From positions 1,984,001 to 2,048,000 of the forward strand of contig WACJ01000529.1 in the NCBI GenBank assembly GCA_008973525.1: a stretch of 64,000 nucleotides of DNA, in the 5' to 3' direction. Numbering within the stretch: position 1 is the stretch's first letter; the number at the start of each line of letters is the position of its first letter. The notes beneath the pieces are model-generated. The model did not search any database, was not told the origin of the DNA, and worked only from the letters and a program-made list of their open reading frames with translations. Origin of the DNA: Stenopsyche tienmushanensis (taxonomy: Eukaryota > Arthropoda > Insecta > Trichoptera > Stenopsychidae). The translations under genes and the position numbers were made by a program. Below are positions 24,851 through 36,251 of this stretch, piece after piece.

Positions 24851-26480
24851 ACCGGTGTTGTCATTCTAAATAAATGTACCAACATTAAATTGACGTGCGG
24901 TTGAATATTCAGTATAACTTTGCACTAATATTAAAATAAATTCAAACGAAATATCTTTTCTCTTCTTTAAATTGTATTTCACTTTTAATATGTTATAATA
25001 TTTTTTGACATTATTTAAGTTTTACTTTACATCGAAAATATAAATAATTACCCAACTAATTTATATACTTTATATATATAATCAAACTAAGTTTATTTTC
25101 AATATTCGTATCTTTATTACATATTAATCGAATTGATGATATTATTCTAATACAAATAATATTTTTTTATCATTGAAAAAAGGAATATAAGTATATATTA
25201 TATAGGCGAAAATATTTCTTAAATTTGAGAATAAAATTAATGCATAAAAATAAAAGGCTAATAAAATCAAAATCTTTTTATTCATTTTAACCTATATTTA
25301 TTTGAATAATTTGTCAATTTATTATTTTATAAAACTGAAGTATTAAGTGAGCGAAAATTGTTGAAAACAGTTTTCATAAAATTTAGCTTCATAATTAAAG
25401 TAGGATTAATAAATAAAGAATAAATTTTATACTTATACAGTTTATCCCTTTAATCTTTATATAGAATAATGTAGAATAAAATTTCTATTTTAATAGACGA
25501 GCAATAGGTTTTTAATATATTTTTGCATACCTTCTGTGGAATTAATTTTACAAAAGTCATGTTGAAGTTTAATTTTAAAAATGTGTCGATAAAATTTAGT
25601 TTTGTATTTTATTATAGTACAAATGCATATTTAGTCAGTTGTTAATATTTTAATAAAGTCAAATTGAAAAAGATCACTTTTTATAACATTAATTTACACA
25701 TCGTTTTTATTTGGTTTTAGGCCAACATTGGGAAAAAAAATGTCAATGCACTGATATAAAACTGTCGGTTATAGAAAACACCAATAATCATTGATAATGA
25801 AGAAAAATTTTAATAGCAACATGTGTTTGGAGCTAGCATTTTTAAAATTTATTGGAATAGATATATATATATTTGATTTTGAAATTTATATAAAATTAAT
25901 GGATTTAAATATAAAAATAATAACATTTTCTATATCTTGATGCCAATTTGTTGTGTTATTAAAATATACTGTGGGTATGTTAGATATATGTATGTTTTAA
26001 TTATATATAAATGGTATTTAATGACGTCTTTAATACTTTTAGAAAGGTGGACGTGATTTTCATTATAATTGTAATTTGTAAATGCTTTGGGTAGGCAAAG
26101 TGGTCCTTATTTAAAAATGGAATTTATTAATCAAATTTTGGAAATAATTGTATTTTGTACAAATATACTTAATTGTATGTATTTGATTATAAAATTGATA
26201 GTCAATGTTATGACTCAGTAATAATAAATGAAATACTAATTATATAAAATTATTGTTTTTTCATTAAAAATTAAGCAATTTTAACAAATATTATTTTTAA
26301 AATTTTTAAGCGTAAAAATTGCTTCTACACGTTTAAAAATATACGTTTTGTTTTTTTAAAGTTGAAAATGTATTTATATTTCTTGGGTATGTATAAATGA
26401 TATATTATAGGTTTTAATTTGATTACATGAAATTAATTTTTAGCATTAAAATGTTTAGTGAAAATGAAGGAAGTGGAAAT
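24851..26480. other. AT-rich spacer between divergent RpS17 and USP3
   Basis: Very AT-rich, low-complexity DNA with no open frame of note. It separates the two divergent gene starts. No repeat end or RNA gene seen. An ATATATATATAT tract lies near 25860. Confidence 0.6.
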
Positions 26481-26670
26481 TCTAGGAAGTGCTTTTTTTT
26501 AATAAAAAATATATTGGTTCCTGAGTCGTGAGTGTGGCGTCGCTGTCGGCGGGTGCAAGATGGCCGGGTGAATCGGTGTCCTCAGTTGGCGAGCGTGGCC
26601 GCGCCGCGCTCACAGGGCGGCGCCGCCGTCGCCCCGCAACTTCGATTGTGATCCGTCGCCTGTCGCAACT
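26481..26670 (+). promoter_or_regulatory. USP3 promoter and 5' leader, CpG-rich
   Basis: Base composition switches abruptly to GC- and CpG-rich DNA about 150 bases before the USP3 start codon and stays so to about 26960. A CAAGATGGCCG motif at 26556-26566 resembles the YY1/Pleiohomeotic site found near the start sites of many housekeeping genes. If transcribed, it would also create a three-codon upstream frame (ATG GCC GGG TGA). Antisense open frames here are a by-product of the base composition. Confidence 0.5.
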
Positions 26671-29600
26671 ATGGAGTGTCCTCATCTGTGCGACAATGTG
26701 AAACTGAGCGAAGCCGCATTGCGGGACGCCCGCCCTGCTCTGCTCGCCCCTTCCTGTTCAGGTGAGGGCGTCGCCCCCGCGCCCCATACCCCTGCACCCC
26801 ACACGCGACCCGCTCCGACCCCGCTTATCCTGATGTGACCTCTTCCGGACTCTTGATGCACCGCTAAAATCGATATGACCGACGCTAATCAGCTGTTATC
26901 TGCGCCACCCGCGCGACCTACACACCTTCGACCGCTTCCTAAATTACTTTCAATAGTGGCATTTTATTTTTAACAAATTTATTTACGTATTCAGTTGAGG
27001 GGCTATTCGTTTTTGTTCGGAAATCGATTTATAAATAAATAGATCGCTTGTGCTTTTTAGCAACGGTATTCAAAAGTAATGCGTTGCGATATTTTCTTAT
27101 TTGAAATTTGAATTTTATTAGAATTTTGACAGATTCTCGGTGTATGTGAATCTAAATAATTTTTCAATGTCAATTAATTTGTTGAAAACTTTGATTTTCG
27201 CGCCTTTTGAAAATGAAAACATGACCTGCGCACATCGCGTAATAAATGCTAATAAGCTGATTTTCCATTCGTCATACGCATTATATGCGATCTTCAATAA
27301 ATTTAACCTAAAATTATTATTGTATAAGCTTGTGTGCGTATGGAATGTTTTTTATTATTGATATATTGCCCATATTTAATATTGCGCAATATTTTGATGA
27401 TACACTTGTAGCGTGTGGGGGGGCATAAGTTTGCCGGTTTTGCGTTACGAGTTAGCGCGTCACAACGCAATATAGTAACAATGTTTTGTGAGTCGCCGGT
27501 CATTAGACGATCTCCGGTCTGCGGAGAAGGTCGAAGGACGCGCGCGGTCCGGTTGTGGCCATGGCCGCCATGACATTAAAATGCGTCTCACGACGTAGAC
27601 GACGACCCGCATAACCCTTCTGTCATTCATGACATCACCGCGCATAATATTAACCTAAACTATCCATACGTTCGAAAATGTTGTCAGATTTAGAGAAGCG
27701 ATCCTACAATTCGCGACGCTTCCCTTCAAGTCGGAATCTTAACATTCAAATAAAAGTCATCTATTCAGGGTCGATTTGCTCCGATTTGGTATGAAATTTG
27801 TGACGTAAATGTTTGCATTATATCATCACATTGTCTAATCATTTTTAAAAATGAAACTTTTAACGTCCCTTTACAGACTTCTACATCAAAATTAATAGAA
27901 CACGGGCTAATGAAATAAAAATAGTACAACTTTAATAATGACTTGAAATGGTACTCAAAACACATAATACCAGCGAAGAAACAATTGGTTGCTTCACTGT
28001 ATTTTCAATGATCATTTTGCTTAACATAAAGCTGTAGATACCAGTTTTTTTTGTTAATGTGAGGCAAGATATTAGGTTTACATTTCATTACACTTTGTAG
28101 TTAATAAACAATGGTCATACAATTACTACTTAACATGATAGTCATCCAGCATAAATTGGTGAAGTTTCTCATGAGGTCCAAATCCAATAGTCGTACAAGC
28201 ATAAAGTGTAAAGCTGGAATAGTGATACATTACTATAACCTACGGTATAAATAAAGACTTCATGAATGAGATTTATGGCAAAATAAAATAAGTTAGATGG
28301 AAGCCACAGTATAAAAAAGGGTCCAGCAAACAGTCAAAGGTAGAAATGCACACGTTGAGGCTTTCTAAAGTTGACACTTTGAAGACTTCCACGAAAGATG
28401 TTAGTAAAGTTGACTTGTACTTACTCCAGAATTTTTGTTTGATCCAGAAGCATACTTTTTTCTAAAATTACCTACCGATATTACCATGGTTGAAGTTTTT
28501 CCATTATTTATGTATTAAAAAATGACAAGCTTTTTGGTCGGGAAAATGATTAGAGGATTTTTTTTGCAAAAAGTACTAAATATAAAATGTTAATATTTAG
28601 TATGCTAACTAGACAATCTCTATTGAACATAAAAATATTTTTTTAAATTTGACAAAGTATGGTAGTAGGAGTGGGGGGAGCCCCGTATATCGGTAGACAA
28701 GCGATGACAATCTTGACCATGGAAGTCCTAAGTCCTGGACAGGTGATTTGCAGCAAAGAAATTAAACATATTTTTACTTTTTAAAATATCCTGCATAGCT
28801 TAGACTATAATTAGGAAGAAATGTTAAAAAATAAAAAAAACAGTGAGCTATCAAACATGTTTAAAATTGAACTGAAGTTCATATGCAAATAAAATGAGTT
28901 TAATATTTACACTTAATCTGCTATACCAGAAGCATAGAGGATACCTTCCGTTTCTTCAAAAAAGTCTTCTTCAGCTAACTCTTGATGCTGCGGAATGTGC
29001 AGCATTAGCTTTTTTCACGCGCATCATATCCCTTTTATTCCAATTGTGAAGCCCATCATTTCCATCATATGCAGCAGGAAGGTGATACCTTCATTGAAAA
29101 TACATGCGTCAATAAAAGAAACGGTCAAGAAAAAAAATATTTTGGAAGTCCCAGAAGCCAGCGTTGAAACTTTTGTTATTATTTTGCGTATATCCGCCTC
29201 AACAGCGTTGCAGCAGATCGTCTGATGACAGATCTGAATATATAGAATGAAGGAATTTCTGGAGCTCAGTTGTAAGTGGTTGGTCGTATAGGTCTACCAA
29301 AATTCAATTTTCATTTTATTTTCCTTCGTCCAAATTCTAGTTTAAGGTCTTAACTAAAAGATATTTTTTTTTTTCACTTTGAATGATCTTGTCATGAGTT
29401 CTACTGTCAATGCGGTCGCACCTTTTTTCGGAGGGGTCACGGGAAATGACGTCACAATGGCTGAGTTTTGAATATTTTCCTTTGAAAATTTTAGAAATTC
29501 TTTTTTAAATGTAAATCTTTATGACAATGCAAAGTTTGAATAAAATATTTTACTTTTTATATAAAAAATATTTGTTGAAAATAGACCTTTTTCCCCCAGA

Positions 29601-32600
29601 GTAAACCCCTGTAACCCCTTAAAGGAACATCCATAGTAAATCTTGTTATGTATCAAAAAGTAACAAATAAGAAAATTCTGAAAACTTCTAGTTAGAAAAT
29701 AATTATACTCTGAAAATGCTAGACCTGATAATGAAAAGTTGAAAGCCAAACAGACATCTTTAGAAGTTCATAGAAATTTATAAAGCGAACCTATTGGAAG
29801 GAATTGCGGTGTATGTTACCAAACAATGAGAAAATACCTCATGTGTCAGGAAACATATTGTTTAAATTGTCCATAATCACTTCAAATATGTTAAACTATT
29901 TTAATGAATACGATGCTTCATCATATAATATAATATTTGCTTTTTAATTCTATTTAACTGGATGAAGAAAATGTCACCCAAACGTGGATGACGTCTCTCG
30001 CTAAAAATACCAGTCACCTATATCTAGATGACACGGCGACATACGTGTGGAATTTTGAGATATTTTATGGCCTCAATGGATAACCTCAATTGTTTATACT
30101 CACCAATAGAGTAGAAGACAATGAACAATTTAAATATCAATTCCCGGTCTGGAATGCAAAATTCCTTCTTTTTGTTTTGAAAATAGAATTATGGAATATT
30201 ATTTTATGTCACCTGATAGTTCAAGTTTATGTATTGTGTGATTTCTACTGTGTATTAGAAGAATGTCGTTTTTTATTACTATTCTCATAGCATGACGTGC
30301 ATCATCTCATCGACTATATGACAAAAGTATATTATGAATGGTAAATCATGCATTTAAAAACTGTATTTGTGATGTAGAATTTTTAAGAGTGAAAAATTGA
30401 TTCGGAATTACATGTTTAATCCAATTTGGAAGATTTTTCCAATATATTCACCAATATTACCGAAGATAATTCAGAAAGCTTCCATCAGCTGGATAAGGTC
30501 ACCAGCTATCCTTTATTTAGAAGAAGTTTTTCTATATACTGCGTAATTTAAAAGATATTCTCATCCCTTGAAATACGCGGCTTCATCTATAAGAATACTT
30601 ACAAAAAAACTACAACTGAAATGCATACATGCAATAATTAAAAATAACGCTCCGTCTTTGCTGTATCAATAAATCAAGTACAATAACATTCAACTTCATT
30701 GTATAAAAATCACTAAATTATAAATCAAAGAGCTGAATTTACTCTAGACATTGCTCTTTTCTATTATCAATTGTTTTGGACAAATGCAACACATTTTAGA
30801 TGGAAGAAGAATTTATTGTTTTAACCTTATAAATACCGTCTGCACAGATCTGTGTTCTAACGGATCAAACTTTACACAAAAATAAATCTGTTTACAAGCC
30901 GAGATGGCAGCTTAAAATTTTTCCACACAAATGATTTTTATTCGTCTTGTACATACAAATGTCAGCCTACCTGAAATAACCCCTTTTTTATAGGGAAGCA
31001 TGCACATTCATTCTAATGATTTGCTGCAAAAGCTGGTGCTTACAATCTGTCTAAAAGCAAAGAAAAAAAAGTGGAATGATTTATAGTTAGTGTCTCGAAT
31101 TATATAATATGAATGCATTTGCTGTTGTATATACACGTAGTGAGTAGTCCCATGATTAAGCGGTTATATTCGAATTTACAGGAAATGTGGCTGGCGACCA
31201 CATTTTTAAAAATATACATACTCCATGAAAAACCATGTCAAAATGGTTGGTAATGATCCCATAAAAGAGATTGCTAAAAGCCACATCAATCACTTTAGAA
31301 ATTTGCTGTTGTAAAGGATGCAGCAAGGAAACTACCTTATTTTAAAAATGAATAGCACAAACAGTATAGGAGATATTGGTTTAATTATTTTTTTCATATT
31401 ACAGAGAGACATTTACATGATCGTTAAGAATGAGTTTATATTATATATGAGTATATTCATATCTCTCAATTATAATGAAAACGTCTCTTTATTTTTCTTG
31501 ATAACGTTTAAAGAATCATTTATTTAATCACTAAATCTACCGATACTTCATGTATACCTATTCGTACCACAGCGGGTCAAGTGAATCGCCTTTGAAATGG
31601 TATATATATTACAATACAAGGTGGAAAAATAATACAAGAGAAAAATTAAATATTCTTCAATTCAATCCTAAATTTGGAATGAGATTAAATATATAGTTTA
31701 TATTCAAATTAACAAAAATGAATAAACCGTATTTATTATTTTACAGAGTGCTCCGTTCAAGAACAAGTGTGGATATGCCTCCATTGCGGTATAGTGAACT
31801 GTGGGCGATATGTCAACGGACATGCGAAATCTCACGCAGAAGTATTTCAACATCAGCTTTGTATGAGTTGTGAAATTTTTTCTGTTTATTGGTAACTTTT
31901 ATAATTTTTCTGTATGAGTTTTATTCAAATTGCGCTTGTATTTAATCTGTTCAGTTGATATTGTTTCAGTTATAAGTGTGAAGAATATGCTGTGAATGAT
32001 ACAGAGGACAATCAAATAGATAAAATAAGGCAATTTTTCTGCACCAAGCACAGGCATGCTGTTCAAAACGTTGATGGTCCAGATATAAGTAACATTCCAG
32101 AGAGTGAGAGTGCGTCGTTGAGTGGTAGTGAGAACCCTCCATCTCCTATTACTTGCGAAGAGTCATTGCACGATAGAGCTTCACCTATACACGTGATAAC
32201 CCCTACAATAAAAAATTCACCGCGCAGACGTTCACCCAACAGTGTAAGAACTTTCTCATTTGTGTAACAAAAATTTGCATAAAACATATGGAAAAATAGC
32301 TTATAATAACTAATTTCAACATATTTTGAAGTAAAACTTGTAAAAGCGGTGTAGGGCAAATTTGTTTGAAAATCATAAAAAGTCCGACTAGCAGCTGGTT
32401 GAAAAGAGAAGGCGAATTGTTTTTATTTTCTCTGTCTCCGTTCCAAACATCATAAACAGGCTACTTACATGCGTCACGCATTGTAGATCAGTAGCTTGCC
32501 TGTTTTATTATATAATACACAAACAAAGCATAATATCTTAAATAACAATTTCTATTATTTTAAAAGGTTTTTTTTAAATTACAGCCTCCTGAAGACACTG

Positions 32601-34447
32601 TTCGCAATTTAAGACCACGTTCTCGCAAGCGATCTCATTCAGAAGACAGCAGCTCTACAGAAAATTCGTCTACATCTTCAACGAGCAGTGGTGCACCGTG
32701 CAAAAAAGTCATTTCAAATTCACCCAACGGTAATGGAAAAATTGAAAGGCAACGTGAAAAAAAAGTAGTAGGTTTGAGAAATTTAGGAAACACCTGTTTT
32801 ATGAATGCCGTTCTTCAAAGCTTAAGCAATATACAAGAATTTAGTTGTTATTTCAATACATTGCCCTCGTTAGAAGGGAAAAATAACGGAAGGAGAGTTT
32901 ATCATTCAAGAAGTTACAAAGAGGTCCAAGATGTAGTGATGGCAGAAGAGCTTAGAAAGGTTACTATTAAGATGAATCATTTTTAGCATATAGTATTCGT
33001 TTTGTGATTTTAAGCAATAATACAATTTTATTTACAGGTATTAATAAACTTAAATGCTGGTGGTTGTGGTTCAAAAGGTGCGATATCTCCCGAGTGTCTA
33101 TTTCTTGTGATATGGAAAGTCGTACCACGATTTAGGGGTTATCAACAACAAGATGCGCATGAATTTCTTAGATATATGCTGGACAGGTGAGTTCAGTTTC
33201 ATATTAATTTATATGAATTTTTTTTTAAAAACACTCGTCAAGAATATATTTTTGATACATATTTATAAAACCTTTTTATTTTAGATTGCATACTGAATTA
33301 TTGCAGTTATTACCATCGGATGTAAGTCTAAAAGAGGTTGGATATTTTTCACTGGCGCCTCGAGGTCGGAGTTCTATTGTTACGACAGTATTTGGCGGAA
33401 CACTTCAGAGTGAAGTAAGCACTGCTTTTGTGCTAAAATGTTATTGATTTCTAAATTTTATCAAATGCCCAATTTTTATCTATTACATTTTTAGGTGAGA
33501 TGTTTAGCTTGTGGCACGGAGAGTAAAAAACATGATCCGTTTTTGGATCTCTCTTTAGATATACCTGAACGACTCATTTCATGTAATGTTAGTGGTGTAA
33601 CAACTAGAAAAGTTAGTGGAAATACAGACGATAGTAATACTCCAAATTCATCACCAGCGTGTAGTATAGCAGATTGTCTTACTAGTTTTGTAGAGGTAAT
33701 AAAGGCTCCTTATTACATTATATTAAAAAAGTTTGTTTTAGTTATTGTATCTATTTTAACATAAACTAATTTATTTTAGGTGGAAGAACTTGCAGATACT
33801 GAGTTATATTTATGTGGTAGTTGTAAAAGTAAACAGAAATCAACAAAACGCTTTTGGATTAGACGATTGCCAAACGTTCTATGTTTACATATTAAAAGAT
33901 TTAGATGGAACAATTTCTTCAGGTATTTGATTTAGGTCTTATAACATGAATGCTGTGTTTATATTTTCAGAGTATAATTGATTTCTTTAAATTTCAGAAC
34001 AAAAATAGATACTAATATATCATTTCCGATTACTGCATTAGATATGTCACAGTTTGTACTAAGTAATCTTCCCGAAACTAGAAGATCCGGAGCTGGTAGC
34101 AATCTATATGATTTAGCAGCAGTTATAGTTCATCACGGCTCAGGGTATGTTCATCATTCATAAATTATTGTCATTGTTTAATATATAATGTGATTGAATA
34201 AAATCTGTATTTTAATCCATTTTCTTTCAGAGCTGGCTCGGGACATTACACTGCGTTTGCCATAAACGATGGACAATGGTTCCACTTTAATGATTCATCT
34301 GTAAGGCCTACGGATGTTCGTACTGTAGCATCTTGTAAACCGTACATCTTGTTTTATATACGTCGTGAATTTTCATTGCCCAATCATTTAAGTAACAACA
34401 CCCCATCCAGCGATCTTATTCCTGGAGGAACAGTGGAAGACTCATGA
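26671..34447 (+). CDS. Usp3: Ubiquitin carboxyl-terminal hydrolase 3 orthologue (USP3)
   Basis: Cysteine protease that removes ubiquitin; vertebrate USP3 is nuclear and acts on histones H2A and H2B. Ten exons (26671-26761, 31747-31891, 31970-32243, 32585-32959, 33038-33186, 33285-33414, 33495-33695, 33780-33922, 33998-34144, 34231-34447) join in frame with GT-AG borders to 623 codons plus TGA. Human USP3 is 520 residues; the excess is mainly a serine-rich linker (about residues 100-225) with a basic PRSRKRS nuclear-signal-like stretch. The start MECPHL matches vertebrate USP3 and supplies the first Zn-finger UBP ligands, followed by [18 protein letters not shown] and CMSC. The catalytic domain has the Cys box [12 protein letters not shown] (Cys 241), the [16 protein letters not shown] block, two CxxC zinc pairs (391/394 and 467/470), the His box [10 protein letters not shown] (His 557) and WFHFNDS (Asp 573). 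No broken residue was seen. The USP44/USP49 relatives fit less well at the N-terminus. Confidence 0.97.
27460..27660. promoter_or_regulatory. CpG-rich island inside USP3 intron 1
   Basis: A sharply bounded GC-rich stretch about 0.7 kb into the intron. It contains a partly palindromic GCCATGGCCGCCATGA at 27557-27572 that includes YY1/Pho-type GCCAT cores in both orientations. It could be an intronic enhancer, an alternative promoter or an old insertion. No open frame is convincing. Confidence 0.35.
28147..28256 (+). repeat. Diverged relative of the 17.3-kb fold-back interior
   Basis: Blocks such as CAGCATAAATTGGTG, GGTCCAAATCCAATAGTC, GGAATAGTGATAC and ATAACCTACGGTATAAATAAA align in order with 17317-17415 (CAACATGAATCGGTG, GGCCCAAATTCGATAGTC, GGAATAGCAATGC, ATAACGCACGGGATAAATAAA). 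This is an old copy of the same repeat family. Confidence 0.5.
28921..29122 (-). pseudogene. Decayed transposon-like coding tract
   Basis: The minus strand reads [20 protein letters not shown] followed by [10 protein letters not shown], then a frame change into [14 protein letters not shown], then another into [11 protein letters not shown]. The order and spacing suggest one old frame damaged by small indels and a stop. The FNxGxxxxLxxMxxMG pattern resembles a conserved patch in some transposon-encoded proteins of insects, but I cannot name the superfamily. Confidence 0.3.
30823..30999 (+). repeat. Dispersed repeat, copy 1 (partner at 39605)
   Basis: Begins around AACCTTATAAATACCGTCTG CACAGAT and ends around ACCTGAAATAACCCCTTTTT. 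The same landmarks in the same order and orientation occur at 39605-39735. No coding capacity and no visible terminal inverted repeat; the class is unknown. Confidence 0.5.
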
Positions 34448-36251
34448 CGTAGGCGAACTAAGAGGGGTCACATAGCCCTCGATGACTGACATTCAAAATG
34501 CTCCCTGCGGAAAGACTGTAGCCCACTTTGCTTCGAGCTTCAACTTGCCACCTCCATCATTTTATATTGTATAAATTACACCAGTCTGTGTGTGTGTGCG
34601 CAGGAGATTAGCCTTGTGATTTTAACATTAGATAATTCAAGTCTTTCTTTTTTTTCTCATTTGTTCATGCCAAATATTCGGATGCCACATGGGAATATAT
34701 TTTGCTAAAAGCAAATACGCTTATATTTTTAAACCTTGTGAATGTGAACTTTTTTTAAATGACCCTTGTTTGATAAGAATTTTGCAAATATTCGCCGAAA
34801 TCAGCAGCAGAAATGTGCGGTTGAACGTCAATAGATTTCACTTAATTTTTTCGTATGACTGGTAACAACAATTATTTACATGCATAAGTTACTTTAAAAT
34901 TTCCAGCCGTTGAATTTATATTTCTGAAATGGTTAATATTTTACTACCCTGTAATTCGTTCATAATTATACCACTTTTTATTTATTCAATTGGTCTTAAT
35001 TTAAATTGAATTTTTTATCAATAATTATCATAATATTTATTTTTGTTACAATTCTGATCTTGAACCTGTAATACATATAAAACATATACCGGTGATTACG
35101 TGTAATCAATTGCTTTTTACTTCTATGTAAATAGACAGTTTTTTTTTTATATTATCAAATACTCAGTCAAACTTGTAATTCCATACATCATTGAGCAAGA
35201 TTACGTTGAAACATCGCAGTGAAAATACATGAAATCAATGAGACTCAGTTACCTACGTAACTATTGACATGGGTTATGAGAAAATGTTTTCAATGTTCCC
35301 TAATGGGTGTATTCTCTGATTTGAATTATAAATTTTCAATTCGAGTTTATTTGAATCTGAGTCAAGCTTTATACTCCTAAGAACTTAAAATCAAGATGTT
35401 TTATGATTTAATTAAGTATCTTTATAGAAATCCATAATGCTTAGTTCAATTAAAATGTATGAGCATTTTTCTTGGTACAATTTATAATTTGTTACCAATT
35501 TTTTTTCCTTTTGGGAAAGATAAAAGTATTTTCTACCTCATTAATTTTTTTTCATATCTATAATGTGGCTATTTTTTCTGGCTTATCGTTATGTGATAAA
35601 TAATTACATGACATTCATGTTTGGTCTCACATAATTTTATTCTTATGTAATTAACTGTATAATCATCGTACTTATAGTAGTTTTTTTAAGCTTGAAAAGT
35701 TAAGTGTCTTTTTTATTTTTTACAATATGACGGTTCATTCCTTTCAAGTAATAAAAACATTGGGAGCTACCTGAGAAGATTTGCTAACAAGCAATTGTCA
35801 TGATAAAATTTATTTACTGAATATCAATTCGGAATATAATTTTCTTTTGTATATATGCTTACATCTTGCATTCCTATGTTAAATTATATTTATCCGGAAT
35901 ATATTATACTTGGATGTAAATTCTCTACTAATAGATGTCGAATTTGTAATTTTTTTCAGCAAAATTTACATATTACTGATATTCTTCTCCGGTACTCCTA
36001 GTATAATTACTACATACTTTGTATCAATGTTTTATTCTCCCGGAGCTTAAATATTCTTCTTTCGATCGTGTTTTACTGTTGAATTGTTGATTTTCACAGT
36101 AGACCTATTTTTTATATATTTTTTAATCATAATTTACAAGTTTTCGACTGAAGTAGGATTACATAATAGCATCACCTTTTTAGATGTTGGGTGACTGTAC
36201 TTATTTTCCATTCTTTTTAACCGTTAATGTTCCACAGTACTGTTGAATAAA
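34448..36251 (+). other. Probable USP3 3' untranslated region
   Basis: AT-rich sequence after the USP3 stop with no further coding. Candidate polyadenylation signals AATAAA occur at 35750-35755 and 36246-36251. A short TG repeat follows the stop at about 34582. Which signal is used cannot be told from sequence. Confidence 0.45.

Larger units (their letters stand above)
26762..31746 (+). other. USP3 intron 1 (5 kb) with GC island and repeats
   Basis: This intron starts G|GTGAGGG and ends TTTACAG. It splits the Zn-finger UBP domain, leaving only the first thirty residues in exon 1. All the other introns are between about 78 and 341 nt. It contains a CpG-rich island at 27460-27660, a diverged MITE-like segment at 28147-28256, a decayed coding tract on the minus strand at 28921-29122 and a dispersed repeat at 30823-30999. 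The rest is AT-rich with nothing recognised. Confidence 0.9.

Noticed and set aside
26482..26685. Arg-rich minus-strand frame at the USP3 start
   Set aside because: Product of the CpG-rich promoter on the antisense strand.
31992..33764. Open frames at 31992-32267, 32774-32986 and 33495-33764 as separate small genes
   Set aside because: They are USP3 exons read on into their introns; the joined ten-exon model explains them.
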